This document shows positions 34,677 through 47,426 of a stretch of DNA of 60,000 nucleotides, piece after piece. The stretch is from assembly GCF_026151205.1 (NCBI RefSeq), contig NC_087073.1, forward strand, positions 4,301,001 to 4,361,000, read 5' to 3'. This DNA comes from Bolinopsis microptera (taxonomy: Eukaryota; Ctenophora; Tentaculata; Lobata; Bolinopsidae). How positions within the stretch are numbered: the first letter of the stretch is position 1; each line of letters opens with the position of its first letter. The notes beneath the pieces are model-generated. The model made no database searches and was not told where the DNA came from. It was given only the letters and a program-made list of their open reading frames with translations. Made by a program: the position numbers and the translations under genes.

Positions 34677-35094
34677 AGGGTGGCCCAAAAGTAACTGCCC
34701 ACACACAACCCTTTAATAACTCCCGTAATTCTTCTTGGAATTGCACAGAAATTTCAGAGATTATAGATATGGGTCAAACTTAGATTTCCTGAAAGTTTCG
34801 TCAAATTTAATTAATTACAGTGGGCGTGGCAAAATCCCTTTTTTTCGCTATAGTCACCATAAAGTGAGAACGCTCTCAGCTAGGAACTTCAAAGTTTCTA
34901 GACATGTTTGGTTTGATAATTGAAGTGCTTTCCCAAAATTTGAAGTTGGTTACCTGGGGACCCCAGGCTATTATGTTCATTAACATAGAGATTAGGCGGA
35001 ATGACAGGCTGAGCGCGGCCCAGTAAGAAGTTGGTTGTTCACAATTTAACTGAGTTATGACCCTTTTAAGATATTGCAGATAGTGATAACGTTT
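34677..35094 (+). mobile_element. Mariner-like MITE fragment, copy 2, carrying a small insertion
   Basis: It starts ACAGGGTGGCCCAAAAGTAA and matches the copy at 27484-27811. The only large difference is an 85-bp addition at 34952-35036. A third ACAGGGTGGCCCA terminus lies at 59332. Confidence 0.65.
34952..35026 (+). mobile_element. 75-bp mobile insertion with 10-bp target duplication
   Basis: GAAGTTGGTT flanks it on both sides (34942-34951 and 35027-35036), and the sister copy at 27484-27811 shows the empty site. The body starts ACCTGGGGACCCCAGGCTAT and ends GCGCGGCCCAGTAA. Longer relatives occur at 51975-52145 (inverted) and 52320-52432. The class is unknown: it has no tRNA-like promoter that I can recognise and no inverted ends. 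Confidence 0.75.
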
Positions 35095-36428
35095 CTAGTA
35101 TAGTAGGACTAGGAGGACACAATCAATAAAATCCCAACTCTATGTACATACTGCTGACTGAATTGTATTTGAACTAAGATAATAAAGATAACATCGTGAT
35201 ACTAGGTAAAAGTAGCTCTGTAATTCTCAGTTACCAGCCATTGCATCAGATCATTTTATTCAATCTGATCAAAATTTGAACCTTATAGCGCACGCATAAA
35301 CAGCTGCGCGCGCAGTTATTTCCGTTAACCATAATGTTTAATGTATCATCGTTGCAAATTGTTTCTTATTCTCGCGCGTTCCATGAATGACGAATTTTAA
35401 GGCGCGGCCATTAGCCATTACTCTGATCTTCCTAGACGAGGAAATGGAGAAATTAGCTTGACTAGATAACCCGTTCGGTGAACAAACCTACATCTGTTAC
35501 TGGTATTATATTTCTAAAATGAAGAGCAGCTAATTCTTCGAAGAATGGAGACCAGCCGGACTGAAAGTCGACAAACGATCCCCAAATTGCGAAACTGAAA
35601 ACGGTTATTCAAAATTATGGACTGAATTTTAGTCATCAAATTATTTCCAAATTAAAATTTAACACAATTCTGCAACAGGATGTTAACGTTTAAAAAGCAT
35701 AATTATGATACTCATAACTCGTCAACAGGCTACAGAGTCGGAAATCGGAGGACATACATTTGAATATTAACTTTTTATAAATGATCTCATTTTTATAGAA
35801 AATTTTAACTGTTTAGGATATTATATATAATTGATATTTGACTGTAAAAAAGTAGTCAGTCAGGTGGAGCGACAACATTAGATCGCTCATCATATACCGA
35901 GGACCGGTGGAAAACAATGTTTCTCAACAAATTGCTGAAGAAGAAACTGGAATTAATTTATGTATCACACATTGGTACTGCCCAATTATAACTGGGCCGT
36001 ATGGTAGGACACCTGTACTTTCTAGCTCATCTATAGTTATTTTTAGCGGTAAAGTCACTGCTTGAAAGAAATTATGATCGCAATGAAATAACGAAATGCC
36101 TAAGAATTTTGCGCCCAACGCCCCATATATTATCACTCTTATCACTTACCATTTAAACTTTTATATGAATAAACATAATCTATTTATTACGACAAACTAG
36201 GCTATCCACTAAAAATATAACTGTAAAATAATTTCACTGAAACTTGTTACCCCTCGTCAAAAGCTACAACCAATTTTAGGTTTCAGCTGCAGTTATTTTT
36301 CGTAAAAGTTTTAGTCAGAGTTCAGGTGTCTGTGGTATCATAGTTAGTGAGGGAGTTTTCAAGATGGGGGACTATTCACATACCCAGTTATGGACACGAT
36401 CATAAAGTTCATTCTCGTCTCATTGGTG
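35095..36428. other. Intergenic, no gene seen
   Basis: No exon-like or repeat signal stands out. One - strand frame at 35924-36145 (73 codons) lacks recognisable motifs. Confidence 0.4.
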
Positions 36429-36684
36429 TCCTTAAGGACCCCATGTATAATTCCAAAACGTCGAGTGGCCCACCGATTTCTTAACGATTATCGAAGGTAA
36501 TACATATGGGTTACTCCCAATACATTTTTCGTCCAAAATTGGGCATGTATATAATGCCCGATTTGCACGAAAAATGTTTTGGGAGTAGCCCTTATATTAT
36601 ATTCCTACGATAATCCGTTGAAAATCGGTGGGCACTCGATGTTTTTGAAATTTACACACGAAGTCCTTAAATATACCAACTTTC
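36429..36684. mobile_element. Foldback MITE of about 256 bp
   Basis: The left arm 36429-36530 (TCCTTAAGGAC, GTCGAGTGGCCCACCGAT, GGGTTACTCCCAATACATTT) pairs with the right arm 36571-36684 (ATGTTTTGGGAGTAGCCC, ATCGGTGGGCACTCGA, GTCCTTAAATA). The arms are imperfect. No coding region is present and no flanking duplication could be fixed. Confidence 0.65.
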
Positions 36685-36689
36685 CTGCT

Positions 36690-37910
36690 AAACAAGCTGT
36701 CACTGTAAAAGCAATTTAAGTTTAATTGTTACAGAGTAAGTTTTTAATTTGTATCCATAGTTTGAAGGTAGAGTTATTTAGTCGAATCATTAGCCTTTAA
36801 ACTGGATATTTCCTTTCTGCCGAATTTGAACGTCACCAGGTCGACGTACTTGTGTACTTGACACAAAATCCTGCTTTGAAACTACTCAAACAAATCACCG
36901 CGACCTGATGGTCCTGACATAATCATGTGGTTACAAATGGCGGGATTTGATTGGCAGACAGACAATGGTATCTATTCGAGCTGTAAAGCTGTGTCATGAT
37001 AGTACACCGCCTTTTGTTCACGTATAATAATGCACTGTTGTAGTGGATAGCATTGTGTCATGATATGATCCAGTATGGTCATGTGGTGGTGGGATAATGC
37101 AACATCCGGTGTCATGACATCACCATCACCATCACCTAGCCATTAAGAGCAGTGAAAGCACTGTCCACCTCCATCAGTGTTGCCGATTTGCGCACGGCCC
37201 CTCCCATACTACCAGATCACTGTTCATCTTAATGGCCAAAAGCGAGTGCCATGACTTGCACACTGCAGTGATTCGGTTACTATACTCACTGTACTATACT
37301 AACAGTGTTTAGTACTGCAGTAAAACTAAAATTTTCCGCACCCCGATTTACCGCACCTCTCCCCAAATCCCCAAAAATGTTCACATTTTTAGTTTCATAT
37401 CACGTGATCCTTTGAAATAACGGCTTATAAAAGCTTGGCAGACTCATTACTTGTGCATAAATCAAACAACCGTTACCTGATGAGAATCTATAACATGTTG
37501 GGCACCAAAATTCCAAGTATTCCGCTGGATAGTTGGCTCACTGCACATCAATTGATGCTGATGGCACGCATTTTCTCTGTAACGAGATAAGTCGTTATGA
37601 TGGTGGTCTCAGAGCGTGAAATAAGATAAATTAGGGACACAACCTCCCACTACTACCATGTGGACTAAATAGGTATCATTTGTTAATTTAGTGGCCCTAT
37701 AATAGATACCAGTAACAACAGATGTGGGTCTGAACACATTTAGTGAGCTACATATATTAGGCAGCAAGTCATTAGATTTACTTACAGAATGATAGTTATT
37801 AAGGTAATCAACTTGGTGAGTAGCATAGTTAGTTACCTGGAACGAGCAGTTGTATTTCTGTATTTCCACCAACTTGAACTAAATAATTCCGCCCAACATC
37901 TCTACAAATT
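36690..37910. other. Intergenic, no gene seen
   Basis: A weak inverted repeat around GCCATTAAGAGCAGTGAAAG (37139) and its partner (37214-37235), and a short ATC-ACC run at about 37120, are the only structures noted. Confidence 0.4.
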
Positions 37911-37911
37911 C

Positions 37912-38270
<359 letters not shown>

Positions 38271-38689
38271 CAGCACGCTAACAGTTCAATTATCGGACGA
38301 TTGTAAATCGTTTACCACGCCCTTTACAGCTAATTAGAGTAATTATGGTGTGGTCACCCTGTTAACCACTCTCAGATCCAGTACACTTAGACGGTATATT
38401 TTTAGCTTGTACACCAAGACAGACTCCTTACATACGGGCTAGCTTTATCGTGGAGATGTGAATGGGACGACTTTCTTTGTCACGGAATTGTGGCGGTGTC
38501 TGAAAGTTATTTCTTCTCTAGACAATATAACTGGGGGAGCTAGAGGCACTGTAACAGTTTCAATTGTTCGTACTTTTACATACAGACCAAGCATTGTTGA
38601 GAATATGAGAATATGTGCCCTAAATGTGGAAAATTTTAGGAATATTGTTTTTCCCCTTGGCTGTTTCAAAAAGTGGTTTTAGTACGCCG

Positions 38690-39020
38690 TATGTGGGGAG
38701 GGATGGGGAAATAGTATTGGGGCTGGGGGAGTAGGTATTGGAAAATAGGTGGGGTAGGTAAAGGGATAGGATGTGGTTTGGTTAAAGTGGAGTAGGAATT
38801 TGGAGTAAGGGATGTGGGGTTTGGGGAAAGTTTGGGGTAGGGATGTTGGGGTAGGTAGGTGGAGTAGGGATGTGGAGTAGGGATGTGGGGTAGGGAAAGT
38901 GGAGTAAAAGGGAGGGGGGAGTAAGGGATGGGGAAATATGTATTGGGGGTAGGTATGTTTGGGGGGGTATGTGGATAGGGAAAGTGGGTAAGGGGGAATT
39001 TGGGATGTGGAAGTAGGGAG
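38690..39020. repeat. Degenerate G-rich minisatellite
   Basis: Variants of GTAGGGATGTGGA recur every 11-14 bases with many G runs on the + strand. Such runs could form G-quadruplexes. Copies become less regular toward the right. Confidence 0.75.
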
Positions 39021-42000
39021 TGATAAAGCTATTCCCCCAGGGATTTTTTAGACGTCACCCCAAATTTTTCGAAAAAATTAGTTTTCACCATTACACACAA
39101 AAAAAAATAATAAAGTTTTTTTATTATTAAAACGGGGGAACAATACCCCATAAAAGGAAAACCCTTTAAAATACCTTCAATTTTGGGGTTTTCAAAATTT
39201 TCAGCCTCACGATCTTCCCAAAAAAAATTGGAAAAAATTTCAGAATTTGAAACCCCAAAAAAACAAAAGTTTTTCCCACTTTTAAAAAAAAAATATAAAC
39301 TCTTTTTCAATTTTCCCAAGTTCCAAAATGCTTTCAAAGAAGTTTGTTAAAAAATTTTTCAAAAATGGGAGCGAGTAGGGGGGGTTTGCAAACCCGTGGT
39401 TTTTTTCGTTTTTAGAATAAAATTCCCTTAGTTTAAACCTTCCCCCACCCCCGGGAAATCACTGAAATCCAAACAATTTTAACACAACGAACTTCAGCTG
39501 GTGCTTATTCCAATGAAATTGAATTGCGTAACACAAAAAAATTTGGGACCTTCCAACAAGTTTTTCATGCAATTCCAAACCCCCGCCACCCCCCTCGGGA
39601 AAAACCCTATCACGTTACATCTAACTCAAACAAAGGGGGAAGGCTCTATACTAATGTTACAAAATTTTTCCCCCCCACCCTCCATCACCACAAGAAATTT
39701 AAAACAAGAAAAGGATTCTCATACCAGGGTGACTCCAAAAATTTTACCCGGGGGCAAAGACCGGGGCCAGGGACCCGGGGGTTTTATCCCCTGCTTCCCC
39801 CTTTTTGCCCCCCAGGGAAAATTATCGCTCTTCACTAACAACCATTAATTTTTTTCGGAAATATAGGGGCTTTTGCAACCGGCCTGTGGTCCTTAGGGGG
39901 TTTGTGGGGGGGGCTGGGTTTTTTTTTAGGACTATCCTGGTAATGGGGGCAATTTTAATTTGAGGGCTACAAAATTGGGAAAAAGTTTGGGGGGGGTGAA
40001 AACGAAAGGGAAAAAATGTTAGAAAAATTTGGGGGGGGGTTCGGCCAAAAAAGGGGAATTTACTTTAAAGGTTTTATAATGTTTAAAAGAGCAGGGGGGC
40101 CCGGGGGTTAAAAAAAACCCAAACCGGGGGGGAATTAAAAGTAAAATTGGCCCTATTGGGCCCAAAGAAAAAAGTTTAACCCAAAGATTGTTATAAAACC
40201 TAAAAAACCTAAACAAAACTACCCAAATCCTTCCCCAGGGAAAGGTTTTTTAAAAGCTGGGCCGAAGAAAAAAAGGCCCCGTAGTTAACGAATGGCGTGG
40301 GTTTTTCCCCCTTTTCCCTATATTCCAAAATTTTGGTTTTAATTTTGTTTTCCCTTCTTCCAGTCTTACATTCGGAAGGTTTTTAGGGGGGGAAAATTTT
40401 CCATTTAAAATGTAAAAACCCCGATATTTTCTACACCCGTTACATTATAAAATGAACCCGTAATAATTTAAATTAAACGGTAAAACCCCCCAAATTCAAG
40501 GGGAAAAAAATTAATTTCGTTTGTCAAATTTTTACAAAAAAGGGGGGCAAGGGGGGGGAGGTGGTTCTATTGGGGGGGTTTAAACCGGGTATTAAATTCC
40601 TCTAAATTGGCTTTAAAAATTTGACAAGTTTTAAAAACCGGGGCAAAGAGGCCCCCACCGAAAATTTTATTTCAAATTTTTTAAAAACTTCACAAAGGGC
40701 ACTTCCAAGGGGAGTAGAAGGGCCCAAGATCGTTTTTTCCCCCGCTTCCCCAGCCGCACCTCAATTTCCCCAAAATGCCGCACCCTAGATCTAAAAACCG
40801 GGGATCCGGGATTTCCCAACCCGCTGGGCAAAAGACACGGGTGTTATTTAAAAAAGGGGGGTTCTAAAAATTTCTAAATTTTAAAAAGGGGAAATTAAAA
40901 TTTTGTTACAAAAAATTAGGGTAGGGTTAATTTTTTATTGGGAACGCAACAGGGGCCCCCCTCCCGGCTTACACCCCCCCCAAATGGGGGGGTTTTAACC
41001 CAATTTTCTAAATTTTGAGGTCCTTGGGGGGGGGTTCCGTTACTAATTTTTTAGTCCCGGGTAGCAAACGGATTTTTTCCCACCCATTTTTTCCCCCCAA
41101 AAAAAATTGAAAGGGAAAAATTTTTTTTGTTTCAGGGGAGGGCGACAATTTTTGTACAAGTTTCTGAAAAATGGGTGCGTAAGGGGCCCCCTGATGACCG
41201 GGGAGAAACACCCCGTCCTAACAAAGAATTTAAATTTTACGTAACTAACCCCCGGGATTAAACGTCCCGGCCGTGAAACTGCAAACTAAATCAATACTAG
41301 GGGGGCTAAAATTTGGGGGGCTAATTGGGGGGGCAATCACGTGGGCTAAATAACCTCCCCGTCAGTAACAAAACAAATTCCCTTCGCTCTACCACGGGAA
41401 AAACTCCACAAATAATTTTTAAACTACCCTCCCCCCTCCCCCCCCTTTAAAAATATTTTAAAAAATCAACAGCAAGTAAAAACAAAAAAACCGTTACCTT
41501 AAAGATTGGGGTTTTTGCGGAAGTTTTGGGTTTTCAAAGGGTTTTAAAAGGGAGGGGGGGTTTCCACTCGTTTGTTTATAGGAGGGGTTTTTTTCTCCCG
41601 TTAAAACCCTGGTGCCCCCGCGCTGTGAAAACCCGTGTTCCCCCCTGGGTTTTTCCCCTTTTCCGGGTGTAAAATTTGGGGAGGGGTTTAAAAACCCCAT
41701 CAGGAAAAAACCAGGTTTTAAAACCGGGGATTTACGTAGGTGGCTCCAACCCGGGGGTAGGGGGTTAGGTAAAAATAATTTTTTTAACAAATATTGATTT
41801 AAAAAACAAAAAAAATTGACCCGTTTTTGGGGGTGGAGACCGTTTTGCAAAAAATTACAAAAACGTCCCAAAATTTACTTATAAAAATATTAACCCTCAG
41901 ATGTAAACCCCAAAACTAATTTTTGGAAAAGTTAATCCCTTTTTAAATAGTTTGTGATGGACCCAAAGTTGGGCCGAAAGGGGGTCTGGGAAACTTTTCA

Positions 42001-43190
42001 AATATTTTCCCAAAAGTAACAAGGTAATAACTTATAAAAATAAATTGTGGTAGGTAAAAGAGGGGAGGGGCGAAAGGGAAAACAAAGGCAAATCTTTTGC
42101 AGGGGCGGGGATTACTCTTTTTCCCCCCCCAAATAAAAATCAAATTTTAATTGCTTTTAAATTTTTTAAATGGGTTTATCTTTTAAAAGGTTTTAAATTC
42201 GGGGTTTAAAAGACAAGTTTGTTGGGGTGAGAGTTTCATAAACCGCTCTAATACAAACCCCCTGTTTTTCCCCGCAAAACAATGAGCCCATTTCTAACCG
42301 AAAAAAGTGGGGCTAGGTTCCCCGTGTTTTCAGATCACGTGTAACCGTTTTTTGGGGGCTAATAGCCTATACCGAAATAACAGGTGGAAAAGTGGAAAAC
42401 CCTTTAGGGAAATTTAAAAACCAAGAACGTACAGGGTACGCGCGAGTATATCCCCTCCCGGGGCTGGGAAAAGCGTTAACCCCCTTTTTTCAATCATATT
42501 GTAATGGGGATTTCCAAACCCTTTTGATGTAAAAAAACCCCCTGCTCACCTCTATTTTTTTGGAAAAATCACAGAGGGGGGTTTTTTTGCGGGGGGTCCC
42601 CGTGTAATACTCCCCGAAAATAGTGAAATAGTGGGAAAAATGAAACATGGCGTTATCACAAGGTATTATTATGGGAGTGAATATTGGCAAAAAAAAAAGA
42701 ACCTGAAAATCATAAGGTCAAGATTTAAAATTTCGGGTGCCGTAAGGTTTTGCCCTGAAAGGGAAAAAATTTTCCCGCAAGGGTTTTCTGACGAAAATTT
42801 TAAGTTCTTCTTTAAAGAATTTTTATGCTGTATGATAAACAAACCCTTGATATTGTAATGAAACTTATTTACAAAAGGAAAATCACCTCCCCAAAAAGGG
42901 GACCCTTTAATAGCTTCGGCAAAAACCCCGTTTTTTTTTCTTATTTAAACCAAAAATCCGATCCAAAGTAACCATAATCCTGCAGTTTGGGTTTCCCGAA
43001 AGACAAAAGGTATTATTTAATAATGGTAAAGTAAGAAACGTTTTTTTCATTGAAACCCTTTTATAATCGCGAGGGCCATTTTAAAATTTTAAAATTTAAA
43101 AAATACTAACCCGGGAAAAATACGGGCCCGGCCAAACAAACGCCGGGTAAAACGCCCATACTTAATCGAATTTTTAAGTTAACAAGATTT
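39021..43190. other. Homopolymer-inflated stretch, probably poor base calling
   Basis: Most bases sit in runs of three or more identical bases (for example CCCCAAAAAAAC, TTTTCCCC). This is unlike the DNA on either side of the region. No gene can be trusted here. The position directly after a (CT)n tract and a G-rich repeat fits a place where accurate reads are scarce. Short open frames in it are left out. Confidence 0.75.
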
Positions 43191-43690
43191 TACAGCTCGT
43201 GATTGGGAGAGTGATTTTTGGGGAATTTACCTCCTTGGGAAAAGCTAGCTCTCGGGGGTTTACCCTTCATTTAATGAACACGTTCACTGAATTCAACAAA
43301 AATTTTTGGGTTAACAATGGTAAGATCACCCCACATGGAAAACGGGGTGGGGAAAGCAGTGAGAACATTAGCTCTGGTGGCTGGCAAAACAAGCCATACT
43401 TAGGAGTTGCTGCTACTCATAATAAGGAGAGAGGGAGAGAGAGAGGTGCAAAGGTGCATGATTATCGAAGCGTGCGTTACGGTGGTGAATCTTGAAATGG
43501 TGAAGAGTAACGAACCGATGACTCATTGAGTTGGCTTTATAAAGCGTTTTATTGTGAACTAGTCACAATTTTGTATGCCACAGGGGCACTTTTCAACCCA
43601 AATAAGTAGTCTAAATCTCTACCCATATGACTAACCTATTGTATGATTTTATAAACTACTGAATTTACTCGGCTGCTATAGTGTTCTGTT

Positions 43691-44200
43691 CATCAATGTT
43701 TTTTTAAAAAAAACGAATTCCCCCGGCAAATTCGATCAATTATTTTTTTTCAACGCTCCCAAAATTTTAGAGCTTTAATCCTCGAAGAAGAAACCTACAA
43801 AAAAAACCGCATTGTAGTTTTGTTTTTGGTTTTATATATTAACAATTTTTTTATGTTGGGGGTCCCCAACCCGCCAGTATTTCACATACTAACCCAGGGA
43901 ACTGAGGCCACAAAACGGCGTTTTTTTAAACTCTGAAACCTAGTTTTTTGGGTTCTTTTAACTCCATGAAGAAAGCTTTGGATGCCGGCAAATCCCACCA
44001 CATTGCGCAATTTTCTAGCCCATTTAAAAAATGATTGCAAACACGAATTGTTTTTGAAAATGAAAGGAAATTTTAGCCAAGCTTTTCAATAGAAAGCCCG
44101 GAATGCACCATGTGACATGGGTTTTTAAACTGACAGGTGCCTCAAAAACTGCCGAAAAAAGGGACCACCCCTTTCCCCCTTTTTTCAGCTAATTCTAAAT
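43691..44200. other. Homopolymer-inflated stretch, second block
   Basis: The same run-rich texture returns after a normal-looking island at 43191-43690, then gives way to normal sequence at about 44200. Confidence 0.6.
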
Positions 44201-44387
44201 AGTCTGCTGCGGAGGGAAATTGTTCTCGAACATTCGATTGTTTCGACAGAGTACAGACCCAACCTCCTGTAAAATAGCTAGATACACGCTTACATCACCC
44301 ATACACACCAGTTAAAGAGACTCTGTAATATATAATTTGTGTAATGGTAGGTATATTAGTTTGGGTGGAGCAGAGTATAATGAGGTC

Positions 44388-44461
44388 CACGTGATTGACC
44401 ACGCCTACATGTTAAACACAGAACGCGCACGTCACGTGAGGCATCACGTGAGCATCACGTG
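44388..44461. promoter_or_regulatory. Cluster of four CACGTG E-boxes
   Basis: CACGTG occurs at 44388-44393, 44433-44438, 44445-44450 and 44456-44461; three have the form TCACGTG. Such sites bind bHLH factors (USF, MITF/TFE or Myc type) in animals. Downstream lies a CpG-richer stretch and ATGGCGGCG directly followed by GTAAAT at 44591-44605, which could be a three-codon first coding exon. I see no later exon, so a promoter is an inference. Confidence 0.4.
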
Positions 44462-44779
44462 GGTTACTAAGTAACGGCTCATCCCGTGTGGTGTGCCGGG
44501 CGTGTATGTGTGTATTGCTCCATTATGAGGTAGAGCGAACGGCCGTCACTGGTCGCATAATAAGATCGCACACAGCCGAGGGATCTGGATATGGCGGCGG
44601 TAAATAAAGTGCAGTGGTTTTAAATACCGATCATATCGTTATCTCTCATAGAGACTGAGACTGAGGCCCTGCTCCATGTATCACAACAGATGTACTAGCC
44701 TAAATCCCTGTTTTTCAATAGAACCTAGGGTAAATCACACCACTTTTCAATTTCAGCAGAGAGTAAAAAGGGGTGGCGA

Positions 44780-45700
44780 GGTTTTTCCAATACTTATTTC
44801 CCTGTTTTGTTTTTTAAAATTTTTTGTGCTTTTTTAAATTGGCCCAAAATTTTTGATCATATTGTGTTTAAAAATACAACAGGGTAAAAGGTTAAAAAGA
44901 GGAGACTGGGAGAAAACAGCAGCTCGGATTTATGATTTTTTTACAATATAAAATTTCAATATAAGATTTTCTTAAAATACAGAAATAAAGGACACCCCTT
45001 GGGGGGCCGCGGGGGAAAACCCCCGTGAAACCATCCCGGATATGGTGTGATTTTTATTGTTAAGTAGCGGGAGCTATTGAGCAGGTGCCCGTAAATTCCC
45101 TCACAATACGCGGGTAAACACAATGCTCCCCAGTCCAGTCATCTCCCTTTTTGTGCTACCCAATGTAATTCAAAAGGTGGAAAATGTTTCAAAACGAAAC
45201 CAAAGGGTTGGGGCTCCGGGGGAAGTTTGGGCAAACCCGCCCCTCCCTACTTTTAAATTTCACCTAAACAAACTTATAAATTTTAAAATTTTTTCACGTA
45301 CAAAAACTATATTGTGCAATGATATTTTTTTTTTGTGAGCGGTGAGGGCTGTGAAACTGTTTTTACGTTTAACGACGAGGGAAAAAAAAGACCTTCTTTA
45401 GCAAACATGGAATTTAGGTGATGGTGAGCTTTTTTCTGTAAAAATTTTAAAAAAAACCCTCCAAAAAGCAAGGGTTTTTGAAATAAACTCCTTTCCCACC
45501 CTTCCCCCGGGCAAAATCGACCTGGAACAATCCCCCCCTTTAAAAGATTCCGATCCGCAAGTTTTCTGAAGTTTAAAACGCAAGCAACCTGCAATGCACC
45601 AAAAAGTTTTCCGAAATTGGGGTCCCTTATAGAGTGGTTTAAAAACATTTTTAAAAAAAATACTCCTAGAGGGGGAAACAAAAGTGATCCCAATAAATTA
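44780..45700. other. Homopolymer-inflated stretch, third block
   Basis: Run-rich sequence as at 39021-43190, for example AAAACCCCCGTG and AAAAAAAACCCTCC. No supported gene is seen. Confidence 0.55.
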
Positions 45701-46131
45701 CATCATAAATATGAAGATAATCTAAATGGACAATCATACCTGAGATTCTCTATAAGGAATAATATGTCTCTTTAAAGACAGTGGTTTATCTTCATCTTTA
45801 AAATCATAATCTCCCAGGTTATGTTACTTTTCCGATGCACATATGCCTCGTATTAGATTTATAATCATACACCTGCAGACTAAGCGACTTGGTTCTCACT
45901 TCACGTGAACCATCACCGAATAAAAAGTCCTCATCACACACGAAAAGGGTGCTGTTCCGCTTGACTCGGGTGGTTCTGTCGATTACCTCGCTTATATTCG
46001 GGGAAGTAGATGAAGCTTTACATAAGGATTGACGACTAAGTTATCAACAAGAATTAAGCTGAACTTCACCAACTCTTACAGCAAGTCTATTAGCGAAATG
46101 ATAAAATTAATGGAGCACACAATAGTCCCAC

Positions 46132-46575
46132 TTATGTTGATGCTATCCAAGGGTGCAAAAGAGAGAATCTACGCTGATCAGGTTCCGATGTAAATGAGAA
46201 ATGTGATTCAGAATCAGAGTCATGCGCTATTGATTTGTAGATACCCTTACTTTGAGGAACAATATCAACATAAGATGATTTGATAGAGTCATTAAGAACA
46301 TAAGTCTCTGTTGGAACAGCTGCTGGGGGCTGTTCCTTATTTTTTGAGAAGTTGAAAATGCTTTTATTTCCTAATCTCTCGCCGTTGTCACCTTTTTGAT
46401 TGACGCTGAGAAATGAAAGCCAAGAAAATCGCAGATTGTCCCCACCTTCTGGCTGGTTTTCTTTCTGCCTCAGACATTCGAAACACAAGAACACCATGAA
46501 AACAAAGAAGATAAAAATAATAACACCAAGTACACACAATAACACAGTTAGTTCGTCTGAGAGTGATAGGGACAT
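46132..46575 (-). CDS. Hypothetical single-pass membrane protein, 147 residues
   Basis: One open frame from ATG at 46575 to TAA at 46132. Residues 1-8 are short and polar. Residues 9-31 (LTVLLCVLGVIIFIFFVFMV...) form one strong membrane segment followed by CFECLRQKE. The remaining 110 or so residues are hydrophilic with Ser/Thr and acidic runs (DSDSESHFSF), tyrosines in SSYVDIV and KGIYKS, and no known domain. The layout fits a type III or tail-in protein with a cytoplasmic signalling-type tail. It could also be the last exon of a larger receptor. The tyrosine motifs are suggestive only. Codon use looks natural and it overlaps no repeat. Confidence 0.5.
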   Translation of the reverse strand: MSLSLSDELTVLLCVLGVIIFIFFVFMVFLCFECLRQKENQPEGGDNLRFSWLSFLSVNQKGDNGERLGNKSIFNFSKNKEQPPAAVPTETYVLNDSIKSSYVDIVPQSKGIYKSIAHDSDSESHFSFTSEPDQRRFSLLHPWIAST

Positions 46576-46599
46576 GCTAGTCCACCATTTTATGGTCTA

Positions 46600-47370
46600 T
46601 CCAAATTCTTCCCTAAAGGTTGTGTTAACTGTTAGTAAGTTCAATAATTTGAACTCAGTGCTGATGGCATGCTGGGAAAAAATAAATACATATTTTAAAT
46701 TGAAAATAACCAATTAAAATTAAAGTAAAACAAACGGTTCATTTCATTTGCAATAACATCAATTGATATCATAAATCATATTATCAAAAGGGCATTTGTT
46801 GGTTTTTTTATTGGAGCCTAGAACACCCTGAAATATATTTCCAACCTTCCCTCTTGATCCTATGGATTCTAAATTCTATCTAGACAACATTTCCAAATTC
46901 TTTACACAAAATTCAAACAAAATTGTTTGTGTTTGAATTGATTTCAGAAGCCTGATCATTGATCCCATTTAATAAAACAAACAGCTGAGCCAAACGAATT
47001 GGTCCTGCATTAAAGAGTTTACAACCTTATAAGGTTGACAACTAGCCTATATATAAGCTATTAAGCATATAACTTTAAAGTTTAAATTACACATGTAACC
47101 AATGTTAAAACATATTACATTTACAAAAGACCAAAATATCTACAGACTACAATGAGGCAAAAAACATGATTTAAGAGGCTAAGAAAAATATTCATGAAAC
47201 TCAAAACTACCAGACTGGAGCTGGAGTTAGAAAAATGTATGTAAAACATTTGTAAAATCTTTTATAAAATGTACGGTTAATCAGGACTTGTTCTCAGGCA
47301 TTTTGCTCGTCGCATCTCATTTGTATTTGCTAAATAAGCTGCTGTTAAGTGGTCGATTCCTAATTGAACT
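46600..47370. other. Intergenic, no gene seen
   Basis: AT-rich sequence; no motif, exon or repeat recognised. Confidence 0.4.
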
Positions 47371-47426
47371 CTTTTGATTGATCTGCTTATTATTCAATTT
47401 ACTGTCACGACAAAAGCCAGTGTTGT

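Noticed and set aside
39021-43190. Several frames of 60-125 codons
   Set aside because: They lie in homopolymer-inflated sequence where frames cannot be trusted, and show no protein motif.
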